From contig JAYKKM010000005.1 of NCBI GenBank assembly GCA_035772405.1, forward strand, positions 537,501 through 601,500: a stretch of DNA of 64,000 nucleotides. The letters run 5' to 3'. This DNA comes from Chrysogorgia sp. JL179-B06 (Eukaryota > Cnidaria > Anthozoa > Scleralcyonacea > Chrysogorgiidae). The translations under genes were made by a program, and so were the position numbers. This document shows positions 10,851 to 20,261 of this stretch, piece by piece (within the stretch, counting starts at the first letter, position 1; the number at the start of each line of letters is the position of its first letter). Below the pieces are notes generated by a model. That model did no database searches. It saw only the letters and a program-made list of their open reading frames with translations, and was not told the origin of the DNA.

Positions 10851-12978
10851 TCTTACGCCAATGGCAAATCGTTTTCGGGTCATGCAACCGGGCATGTAAC
10901 GGAAGGGTACTGGGGAGCATTCTTTCATTAAATAAAACTTTTGATAAAATATAGGTGCACCTGCACCGGTGTTAAATGTGGTTTTGACAATCGTACCAGA
11001 GTAAATTCAGATACGGCATAGGGCTATGCGTTGGATGACGTAAATATGACACTTAAAACGGGTGTACCCATTTTTTATAAGAAATATGCGAAGTATGAGT
11101 ATGAGGCGTGTATCAACAGTAGGAGTAGATAGGTCTTATGAATAATGTGAGATGGTGTATGTTTTCGGGATATATATTGGTGGATAACGAATGTCGGTAA
11201 TAATTAAAGAGCACAGTAAGTTTCGCCGTGACGCATTGCACGCTCGGTCGGCCATTTTTCGAAGCACGAAATCCTTGGTGAACTCATCCGTAAATATCTT
11301 GTCAACTCATTTTGTCTTTTAATTGAAAGAAGATATACCTTCGAAAGTAATTATTTCTGAATTTTCACAAAATGCAACGTTTTCTGGACTTTCGTTTCGA
11401 ATTATTTCAGCCTTGGCTGACGCGAAGCATGGAAGACCAAGTGACGAGGTTCAAACAAAAAAATCAGCTTTCGAGTCGACGTATTTGGATTGTGAATAAA
11501 TAAGAAAGCCTCTACAGGATTTTCTGAGAAGACTCGGCAAATTTGCGGATTATTTACCACGTGAAGTTGGCAAAGAAACACTTCGTTATGGTACGAAAAG
11601 TGATAAACACGAACGCGCAATGCACGACGGTTGACATTCACTCTTTAACAATTATACCATCCATGCTCTCGCGTCTCGTTGGCTATGAGCTCATATCATG
11701 GCCGTGGCAAAAAAGAATTGAAAAAGAATTGAAAAATTCACAGAAACATCGTTAAAAACCCTCTACTCCTGTCCGAAGAGAATGAGTTTTCCAAAAAGTT
11801 TCTAGCAGAAATCGCTAGAAATGCGATTATAGAACTTCAACTTAAAAAACTTAAGTTTTAGCGCGAGTTAAACGTGTTAGAAATACTTGAACGCTAATAA
11901 GAGTTTGAGTACGTATTTCTAATGAGCTCAACGTTGCAACATTGTTCGAAGTCATAGACAGAGTGAAGTAACGAGTACGAGTTAAAGAAGAGAACCGTTT
12001 ATTAAGAATAAATGTCAGCTATTTATCGTGATGGTCGGAAATGCTTGAATTACTAAACTGTCATAAAAGTGATTACGAAACATACCAAGATAAAGAGGTA
12101 CTAGAAATACGAATCCGCAATAATACCCTATCTCGCCTTTTCTACCCCACCCCACCCCTAGAGTTTCTTTTCCCGTCCATGGTCCCCAATGCCTAGACCG
12201 CTCTGTCGATAACAAATCCTAAAAAGTCGGTTCGTAGATTTTGAACGTTATCTCGGCCAATATTTACTCGATTTCAATTCTGAAAATAGTTTTGGAATTA
12301 CCGAGTCTAAATACATAAAATACGTGTCTATTATATTACAAGAGCGTGCACACCCTTCGTAAAAATGATTTATGTTCTTAGGAATTGATCGAGTATTATT
12401 ATAGCTCGCCTGCATTATTGCTATACCCGTGGCGTCCCTGTCTGCGTCCGGGCCAACGATGTTACATTTAAGATGTTGCATTTTCATTGCGTTTAGCATT
12501 GAACCAGTCGTATATACCCCACAACATAACAAGTTTTCTCCCGAGCGTTCACTATACATTGGTAAACTGTTAAGTAGTCCTTGTAATACTGATCATTGGC
12601 GAGGCAGGCCATAACAACTGGTCATGATATGTAAAATCTAAGATGAATTACATATTATTTAAAATTCAGAAATATATTGTTTTCAAAATATGCAGATGAT
12701 TATAATTTAGCATAATGCTATGGCCAGCCGCCAACTGATAGCTCAGAGACCCAGGAGCGATTATATAGAATATCCGTCAACTTTTAACTTCAATTCAATG
12801 ACATAAATCAAGAATGTGAAATCGTATTTATTAATTACTTTTAGCTAAACCTAGAGTAATGTATTTTTAAAGAACGAAGAATTCTATTATGACAATTTTC
12901 AACAATTTGACACGGTTTAATGACAATTTAATAGTAAGCGTTATTGGTATTCTGTTCCCGTACTAACCCTACAGCGGC
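10850..12978. other. Apparently unique sequence, no recognised gene
   Basis: About 2.1 kb with no reading frame that resembles a known family and no obvious inverted repeat. Short open frames (for example 11,543-11,755 plus, 12,248-12,559 minus) lack recognisable domains. Confidence 0.5.
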
Positions 12979-13201
12979 TCTTACTTCGTGTACCGGACAC
13001 ACACATTCAGCACTGTATAGAACTGCCTCGTTCTTTAAAAAATCCCGTTTATTTTTGTCCTGGAGCTGTCCAATTCATCAATTATAATTAACCTATCATA
13101 GATAAAATAAACGGGATTTTTTAAAGAATGAGGCAGTTCTATACAGTGCTAACTAACATTTTACTGCATGCAAATTTCTGTGTCCGGTACACGAAGTAAG
13201 A
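12979..13201. mobile_element. Short MITE with long terminal inverted repeats (223 bp)
   Basis: The left arm TCTTACTTCGTGTACCGGAC pairs with the right end. Further inside, CACTGTATAGAACTGCC and AAAATCCCGTTTA pair with their complements across a ~45-base centre. It lies exactly against the broken end of the LINE at 13,203. No target duplication visible. Confidence 0.75.
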
Positions 13202-13202
13202 T

Positions 13203-13907
13203 CTAGCTCTTTCTTGATGTTAAAAAATCCCTGATCCAGGCCAGAAGCTGGCCTTTCACTCCATACAGCTGTAACATGTTGAGCAGATGCGCATGGGAGA
13301 CTTTGTCGAATGCTTTGGCGAAATCCAAAAATATGGCGTCGACCGAGCCCAATTTATCCAAAGTCTCAAACCAATTATGCAATAACTGCAAAAGCTGAGT
13401 AACGCAAGATCTGTTTTGTCTAAATCCATGTTGGTTGTCACACAATAGCTTCAATTAATTTAGAAACTGCGTAATATGCATGTGAACTAATCGTTCGAAG
13501 GTCTTGACAATAACACTAGTCAGTGAGACAGGACGATCATTTTCTGCCAAAGATCTTTTGCCTGACTTGTGGATTGGAACAATATTTGCTAGTTTCCACT
13601 CCGATGGCAGTTCACCTCGTGTCAGGGAAAGATTGAATAAATTTGCCAACGATGGTGCCAGTATACCGACGCACATTCTTTTAAAACTCTTGGTGGAATG
13701 TTATCCGGACCATGCTTTATTCACTTTGATTGAACCAAGTAATATGGCAACATCATCTGCGCTACAATATAAGTCAGTAATTTCATGCTCGGTGAAAGGA
13801 CTTGCATTTGGATTTTCAGCACTAACCAACTCCTCTGGCACTTTTTCATTGAACACCGAATGGAAAAAATAATTTAAGATGTCTGCTTTCGCCACAGGTG
13901 AAAACAA
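13203..13907 (-). pseudogene. LINE-C reverse transcriptase, 5' half
   Basis: Minus-strand frames at 13,907-13,701, 13,676-13,455 and 13,454-13,203 read the pre-RT linker, then the fingers (WKLANIVPIHKSGKR, RPVSLTSVIVKTFERL), GFRQNRSC and the first catalytic aspartate block FLDFAKAFDKVSH. The YADD/FADD box, thumb and tail are absent. At least two frameshifts. Non-functional. Confidence 0.8.
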
Positions 13908-14259
13908 TATTTTCCCATTGTTCTCGATACAGCTTGGAACACTAGAGTTACCGGTACGCGACTTAACAAATGATCAAAACGTTTTCGGATTCTCAGCTAA
14001 TGAAGCAGTAAGATTGATGGTATAGTTATTATAGGCTTTCTTAAGCTGATCTTTAATAGAATTACTAAATCTCCTATAACTGGTCCATTTATCCGAGTCC
14101 CCCGAAAATTGAGCTGTTTTCCAAAGTCTCCGTTTCTTATGAATTAACTTCTTCAGATCTGAATTAATCCATGGCGCATTGCGTTGGGGTTGTACACGTT
14201 TGGAAGGAATGTTGTGTTTGACGGCTTGGAAAAACCAGGTTTTCTAAGCCTCCCAAACC

Positions 14260-14854
14260 TCATCGATGTTGTCCATCAAGTATATGCAGTCCCATATCAT
14301 CCTTTAATGCGTTCCAATCCGCTGATTTGAAATCGTAAACTATTCTAGGACTTGATTTCGGTCTCGCTATTTGAAGTCTTAATTTAAACTCTATGGTGTT
14401 GTGATCAGAAACACCGAGTGGGTCACAAACTTCCACATCAGATACCAACTCAGAAGCTGTATAGTTAAGACCAAATCAAGAATGTTACTACCACGCGTAC
14501 TGTAGGTTGTAATACCAATTGGTTCAAAAAATAATCCCCAACGACATGACAAAACTCACAAGATAAGGCACCAGCACAAGATGGTGGTGTAGACCAATCG
14601 ATACCAGGAAGATTGAAATCTCCTAATAACAAAGTTGTTAAATTGTTCCCACTGACTATGCTCGATAAGTGCCAGCGATCGCTCAACTGGAGTTCATGTA
14701 GGTAATCCATATCTGACGAAGGAGGTCTATAGTAAACCCCAACTAGAAGTCTGGTATGAGGATTTGGAATAATTACTTCGCACCACAGAATCTCGCATGC
14801 CGTTTGAAACTCACATCTCCTAATACATGTTATTTGTTGACTAAAGGCCTGCAA
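14260..14854 (-). pseudogene. LINE-C AP-endonuclease domain fragments
   Basis: The minus-strand frames 14,854-14,465 and 14,448-14,260 together carry endonuclease landmarks: VYYRPPSSD, LLLGDFNLPGIDW and GVSDHNTIEF, the catalytic N and SDH motifs of the exonuclease/endonuclease/phosphatase fold used for target-primed reverse transcription. A frameshift separates the two pieces. The N-terminal E motif is not clear. Confidence 0.75.
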
Positions 14855-15148
14855 AACACCGCCTCCCTGCCTTGAGCGGTCTTTTCAAAAAATTTGAAAA
14901 GTATCAGGGAATATTTATGGACTACCAATTGTCGAGTCTAGCCAGGTTTCAGTGATTGCTACGACTTCATATTAAGTCTTCGATGACAACAAGCCTCTCG
15001 GTTCCATTCGTTTTCTCACTATATATGTACTCCTTGCGTTCAACGATAAACAGGAAAGCTTTCTCTTGAAAGAGCTTCCCTGTCCTCCCGTAGACTTGCT
15101 CGTTCTTACATGGAACTGATCGACAGCATGTTGTTTTTGTTGTGGTTT

Positions 15149-15433
15149 TCATAAGTTTGAAACTGGACCAGGGTTCACTTCTACGTCTTTCGCCAAAAGC
15201 ACTAACATCATCGCTAAGCCAGATCTCTTTATCAAAATCAATACATTGTGTCTTGCAGCTGCGCAATTTATTGAACGTGATGCTGAGTTCTTTTTTAATC
15301 GACGTGCGTTAGGGAACCTATAGGAGGGATATATAGTTCCTTTGATGACCACAGAAAAATAATTATGCAAATTGAGCGGGAAAACATTATGGCGCGTAAA
15401 AATGTATGACTTTTCCGCACGAGCCCAAATCAA
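15149..15433 (-). pseudogene. LINE-C N-terminal leader with 2A-like motif
   Basis: A 94-codon frame ending VLLAKDVEVNPGP then VSNL and stop. DVEVNPGP matches the 2A ribosome-skipping consensus D-x-E-x-N-P-G-P exactly and is preceded by a hydrophobic stretch (LAMMLVLLA). 2A-like leaders are known at the N terminus of some APE-type LINEs. The frame closes soon after the motif and resumes in other frames, so the copy is dead. Confidence 0.65.
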
Positions 15434-15476
15434 CGATAAAGTATTTTGTTGGGAAATACTTGAAAAAAGACTTTAC

Positions 15477-16031
15477 TCACAGTTGCAGAACTTCTTTATA
15501 CCCCCAAAATTGGTTCACGATGCTGTTAGAAAGTCTTAAATGAGTTACTGTAGGTGCCCAGTTTGATGCAATCAAAACGAGAAAAAACCCCGATTTTTTG
15601 AGGAGCTCCTCCGCGCGTGCCTGCCACGCGTGACTGCGATGACGTGTTTGAGCAAGCGTTGAGCAAAGTTTGAGCAGCGTTGCGGAGGCCAAAAGGCAAA
15701 AACCAAACGGTATGGCCTCTTCGGCCATACGGATTTGTTTGTACGCACGGACGAGGTCAATCTTGGAGAAAAGCGTGGCACCATGTAGATTCGCGGAGAA
15801 ATCCTGGATGTGTGGCACAGGATATTGGTCAGGTACCGTTACGTGATTCAGTGCACGGTAGTCTCCACATGGGCGCCAATCACCAGGCTCTTTCTTGGGG
15901 ACCATGTGCAGTGGAGAAGCCCAATGACTGCTAGACGGACGCACGATACCCCGAAGTGCATCTGCATGTGCTGGAATTCGTCTTTAGCGATTTTAAGTCG
16001 ATCGGGTGGAAGGCCGAGATGAGGTTGGTGG
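15477..16031 (-). pseudogene. Old Ty3/Gypsy pol remnant, RT N-terminal part (Gypsy-A, right piece)
   Basis: The minus-strand frames contain [16 protein letters not shown] (16,017 downwards), [35 protein letters not shown] and [10 protein letters not shown], which are the fingers and first palm motif of a Gypsy RT. At least one frameshift, then a collapsed tail. Its upstream portion with the protease lies at 23,485-24,182 because a younger Gypsy inserted between them. Confidence 0.85.
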
Positions 16032-16172
16032 TGTGATATTCTTGCCATTTACTATACGGATTCAACTGGATTCTCACAACAAAGCAAATATACACTTTAT
16101 TACAAACACGCCATTTGTACAGTCTCCTACATCGAACTACTTCATGTAAGTTCTATCCAAATGGACACTACA
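16032..16172 (-). repeat. 3' LTR of Gypsy-B (~141 bp)
   Basis: On the minus strand it starts TGTAGTGTCC and ends ATATCACA, obeying the TG...CA rule. It is preceded by a purine-rich PPT. The last 124 bases repeat at 23,361-23,484. A 141-bp LTR is very short, as in mag-like Gypsy elements. Confidence 0.85.
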
Positions 16173-16185
16173 TTCCCTTCCTTTG
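16173..16185 (-). promoter_or_regulatory. Polypurine tract of Gypsy-B
   Basis: On the minus strand AAAGGAAGGGAA directly abuts the TG start of the 3' LTR, the expected plus-strand priming site. Confidence 0.75.
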
Positions 16186-16314
16186 TAAGAAAAACAAAAT
16201 AAACTAAAATATACAGTAACTTATAATAAGAACACTTAAAATACTATAGTTGACTGTTTATGATCCATTGTCTAAATAAGAAACAACTACCGAATAACTG
16301 TCTCTCAGTAATTA

Positions 16315-17474
16315 CTATATAACAGTACTGACTTTTGTGTCCTGATGAATGTTCATCACAAAATCCTTGAACTTGGCAGGCAGTCTTGTCGCACGGAATG
16401 GTCTGCTTTCCGACACTGTTATATGTGTACTATCTTCAGCTGGAGTTCTTTGAATCTCTGTAGTGGTCTGTAGTTCTGCTGGTTCTTTGTACGGATTTAC
16501 AAATGAACTGTTTCTTCGATACAGTACACCATCATCTGACTTTATTGTAAGTTCTTGTCCTTCTTTTGTTTGGACTGTGTATGGTTTGGTTTCAAACTTT
16601 GGACTTAACTTTCCTGACGACTTGGTATTCTTCAGGAGAACCTTATCTCCCGGAACAACTGGGTTGTTGCTGGCATGGCGATGTTTGTCAGTATACTCTT
16701 TACTTGTTAACTTATGGTTCCAGTCGCGGTCTCTAATGCTTTCATCCAAAATGCTTTTATTAGGACGTAATTGTGGACGTTTTGTCTTGAGTTCCTTTCC
16801 AAACATCAAAAATGCAGGGGATACTCCAGTACTGCTATGAGGAGTGGTTCTGTATGCCAACAGGAATTTATTCAATTCATCTTGCCACCTCTTCTTTTCC
16901 ACAATAGCCACCTTCAGTGATTTTAGTAGTGTCCTGTTCTGTGTTCTACTTCCCCATTGGCTTGCGGCCAGAAAGGTGGGGATTTCCGATGCTGGATTCC
17001 ATGATTTGTTAGGAAATCTTCAAATTCCTCTGATACAAATTGAGCTCCATTGTCCGACTTCAGGGTGAATGGATAACCATATCGTGTAAATATCGGTATC
17101 AACGCTTCAATCATCTTTTGGGTTGTGGTTGACTTTGTAATGACCACTTCAAAGAAACGACTATAATAATCGACTGCCACTAGTAAATTTTCTTACAAAG
17201 GAAGTGGACCAAGTAGATCAATTGCTATGTCTTGCCATGGTCCAGATGGTGGTTCTGCTCTTTGCATTGGTTCAGGTGCACAGAAGTCTCCTACAACTGA
17301 CATCCATGATATCTTTTGAAAACTCGTTCCGTCACCGTCCATTTTAGGCCACCAAACCTTGCTCCTTAACCGGTTCTTCATCTTCACTATACCTTGATGA
17401 CCTTCGTGGGCTAAGCAGAGCACTTCATCTCTAATAATTTTTGGTATCACCATTCTTGTTCCGCGCATGACCAA
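16315..17474 (-). pseudogene. Gypsy-B integrase
   Basis: Three minus-strand frames cover the domain. 17,474-17,193 has the zinc-binding N-terminus (HEGHQGIVKMKNRLRSKVWW) and the first catalytic Asp (IAIDLLGP). 17,180-16,923 has the second Asp (LKSDNGAQFVSEEF) and catalytic Glu (QANGEVE). 16,911-16,315 has the C-terminal region with AYRTTPHSSTG and a GDKVLLKN module. Short gaps and frameshifts separate the pieces; the second pair of the HHCC finger is degraded. Catalytic residues are preserved but the frame is not. Confidence 0.88.
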
Positions 17475-17745
17475 CTGCCCAATAATACACAGTTCATTCT
17501 TTACACTTTAATAATATGGCATCTTGTACTGGGACCAATTTCCACTTTGTATGTAATTTCTAACACTGATAAGTTCAGGGTCTTTCTCTGATTCTCTTTC
17601 AACTTGTTTTGCCGTTAATGCCATCGGTGTGCTCTCTTGTGCGATGATCCGTACAAAATCCTCTTTTCCCCACTGTAATCTCTCGGATTCTTGGAGTTGA
17701 GTCTTGACAGAGCATCGGCTATGTTGGCCTTGCCAGGTCGATAAA

Positions 17746-18006
17746 CTACCTTGAAATTATAACCTTGTAAGCGAAGCACCCATCTTTCCAGACGTGCATA
17801 GGGTTTGGAGGATGTGTTGTATAGATATACTGCAGTGGTTTATGGTCAGTCTCCAGCTCGAACGGACGATCGTAGACATACAACTTGAATCTTTGACATG
17901 CCCACACCAATGCTAGACCTTCTTTTTCTGTTTGAGAATATCTTCTCTTTACATCGGTGAGATTCCTTGATGCATACGATATTACTCTCCATGAATCACC
18001 TTGCAA
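17746..18006 (-). pseudogene. Gypsy-B RNase H domain
   Basis: A minus-strand frame with ISYASRNLTDVKRRYSQTEK, EGLALVWACQRF and TDHKPLQY, the standard Ty3/Gypsy RNase H order following RT. It is separated from RT by a frameshift near 18,010-18,110. The tail changes frame before the integrase. Confidence 0.85.
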
Positions 18007-18113
18007 CTGTGTCAGGACTGCTCCAATACCTGTGGGACCAGCATCAGCAACAATACGTGTTTCGCAGTCATTTGCGAAATATGCCAGTATTTCTGCTTGA
18101 GTTAACAGATCTT

Positions 18114-19180
18114 TCAGTTTCTGGAAAGACTGCTGCTGGTCTTTCGTCCATTCAAACGTCTGGTTCTTTTTGTCAGTTTTCTGATTGGTTCCGCCACTTG
18201 TGCAAAATTGGGGAGGAACTTGGCACAGTACTGCACTAGGCCTAAGAAAGACCTAACTTCTGCAGCATTCTGCGGAGGTTTAGCATCTTTCACTGCTGCC
18301 ACCTTCTTTTCACTAGGTGATACACCACTCTTGCTGAGATCATGTCCGAAGAATGTAAGCTTTGGAAGCCTAAACTGACACTTGCTTGCATTCAGAGTCA
18401 ACCCGCAGTCTCGGAGACGGTGAAGTACGGCCAACAGATTATTGTCGTGCTCCTGAATTCCACGCCCATGGATGATCAAGTCATCTGCAATATTTGCAAC
18501 TCCATTACAGCCAATAAATACATCTTTGACTATCTTCTGGTACTTCTCAGGGGCTGAGGTGATGCCAAACATTAACCTCTTGTACCTATACAGGTCTTGG
18601 TGAGTAACAAATGTGGTGATTTGACGTGATGTTTCCTCAAGCTCCACTTGGTGGAATCCCCATTTCAAGTCTAATTTGCTATAGACTGTGGATCCATTTA
18701 ACTCATATAGAACTTCTTCTATAGTTGGAATATAGGGTGTCTCTCCCTCGCAATAGCCTCGTTTGCCCGCCTCATGTCCACACAGAGGCGAACATCACCG
18801 TCCGAGTTTGGTACAACCACAAGGGGTGATATCCAATCTGTAGGGCCACTTGGTACCTCTTCAATAATATCCTCTTCCAATAGCTCCTCAAGCTTCTTGT
18901 CAACTTTTCCTCTGAGGCCAAAAGGTAATCTTCTTACTGGCTGAGCTACAGGCTTGACACTTTCATTGATGTGTAATTTGAGCTGATAATCTTTCAGTTT
19001 TCCTACTCCCGAGAATATATCTGCAAAGTCCTTCATAATGTCCTTCGCATTGCCTTCACTTGTGATTGAGTTGATATGTGGTGAAAATGGAGGTCCAACT
19101 CGTAGAACGTTCAGTTTTTCAGCTGTATCTTTTCCTAGCAGGACTTTCCCTGGACCTTCAACTACGGTGAACTCATCCAC
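18114..19180 (-). pseudogene. Gypsy-B reverse transcriptase
   Basis: The upstream frame 19,180-18,719 has DWISPLVVVPNSDGDVRLCVDMRRAN. The downstream frame from about 18,715 to 18,114 has YSKLDLKWGFHQVEL, FGITSAPEKYQ, the catalytic box IADDLIIHG, FFGHDLSKSGVSPS and FLGLVQYCAKFLPNF. A single-base shift near 18,730 (between RERHPI and TIEEVLYELNG) breaks an otherwise complete domain. The box reads IADD where many Gypsy RTs have YVDD. Confidence 0.9.
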
Positions 19181-19185
19181 ACAGC

Positions 19186-19485
19186 TTACTCCCGAATCAT
19201 CACAGAAAATGTCACATTCAAATGTTCCCAGTACTTCAATTGGCTCTGCTTGGCCATATACGCAAACAATTTCTTTTCACATTTCTGGGATTTGCATTTG
19301 ACTCCTTTTTGTTTCATGTTCTCCCATGCAACTCGATCCATTATATTGCATGATGCTCCCGAATCAATAAGGACTTTCTTTAATGTGACACCTCCCACTT
19401 CGAGATCTACAACTCCACTTGAGTTGTTGCAACCTGCACTTTCTACAACAAATGCATAGTTGTCTGTTCCACTTTCCTTGGGCAT
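19186..19485 (-). pseudogene. Gypsy-B aspartic protease region
   Basis: The minus-strand frame contains GGVTLKKVLIDSGASCNIMD; DSGA is the catalytic aspartate motif of retropepsins. It sits between the gag zinc knuckle (19,603) and RT (19,180), as expected. The frame continues past the protease flap region toward RT with a stop at 19,186. Confidence 0.85.
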
Positions 19486-19602
19486 GTCATCTACTTGATA
19501 AGCTCCATCTTGACATTGTTTACCATTTGGGGTTTTCTTGGGTGTCTTGGTCTTTCAGCAAACAGCAAAGTGACCAGTAATTCCACACTTCCTGCATGTC
19601 TT

Positions 19603-20255
19603 TCATCTGGCAGGACAACTTTTATCACGCCCAATATGACCCGTCATATTGCATCGATGACACTTCCTGGTCTCCCTCGGTTTTCCATCAGGTTTGTTGT
19701 CCTCAGATCTACTTCTTGGATTTTCCTTTCCTTTTCGACCAGCTTGAAATATTCCATGCACTTGACTTCCATCCGATTTTTCCATGGATTGCATTTGTGT
19801 TTCAACAGCTTCGTGAAATCTTGCAATATCTTGACGCATGGTTAAAGTTGCAGCACCTGACTTTTCAAGGAACTTTCGTCGGAGTTTCTGATCTTTACAT
19901 TTTTCGATGAGTTGATCACGAATGGATTCATCCACGTTGGCAAACTCGCATGAGACAGCCTTTTGACGCAGTCGACAAACAAACTGATCAATGGTTTCGC
20001 TTTCCTTTTGTTGCATATGTCGAAACATGTGCCGTTCAAAAGGGACATTTAACTTAGGTGTAAAATAATTATCCAGGACGGTCAAGGAATTTTCCAAGCT
20101 GTTCTCTTCACTATCAGGTGCGAGTGTATAATAAATCTCTTGTAATTCCATACCTCCTGAGTGCAATAACAAAGCGACTTTCTGTCCTTCGTTTGTAACT
20201 CCTTTTGACACCATATACAGGTTGAAAGCACGTTTCCATCGTCTCCACCGAATTG
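19603..20255 (-). pseudogene. Gypsy-B gag, main part with zinc knuckle
   Basis: Reading minus from about 20,255: RWRRWKRAFNLYMVSKG, GQKVALLLHSGG, a helical capsid-like region (RMFRHM-type segment reading ERHMFRHMQQKESETIDQF) and a CCHC-like knuckle starting CHRCNMTGHIGRD near 19,620. The N-terminal end of gag is on the far side of the inserted LINE (23,166-23,288). The capsid role is inferred from position and the knuckle. Confidence 0.85.
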
Positions 20256-20261
20256 ATGTGT

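Larger units (their letters stand above)
13203..15433 (-). mobile_element. CR1-like LINE remnant, 3' end missing (LINE-C)
   Basis: Reading on the minus strand from 15,433, the order is a hydrophobic leader with a 2A-like motif, an endonuclease and the first half of a reverse transcriptase. Several frameshifts and stops interrupt it. The RT stops after the fingers/palm start (FLDFAKAFDKVSH, then RDFL) at 13,203, where a MITE abuts, so the catalytic DD box and 3' end are missing. This is unusual because LINEs normally lose the 5' end. The family is inferred from EN/RT similarity and the NPGP leader. Confidence 0.85.
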
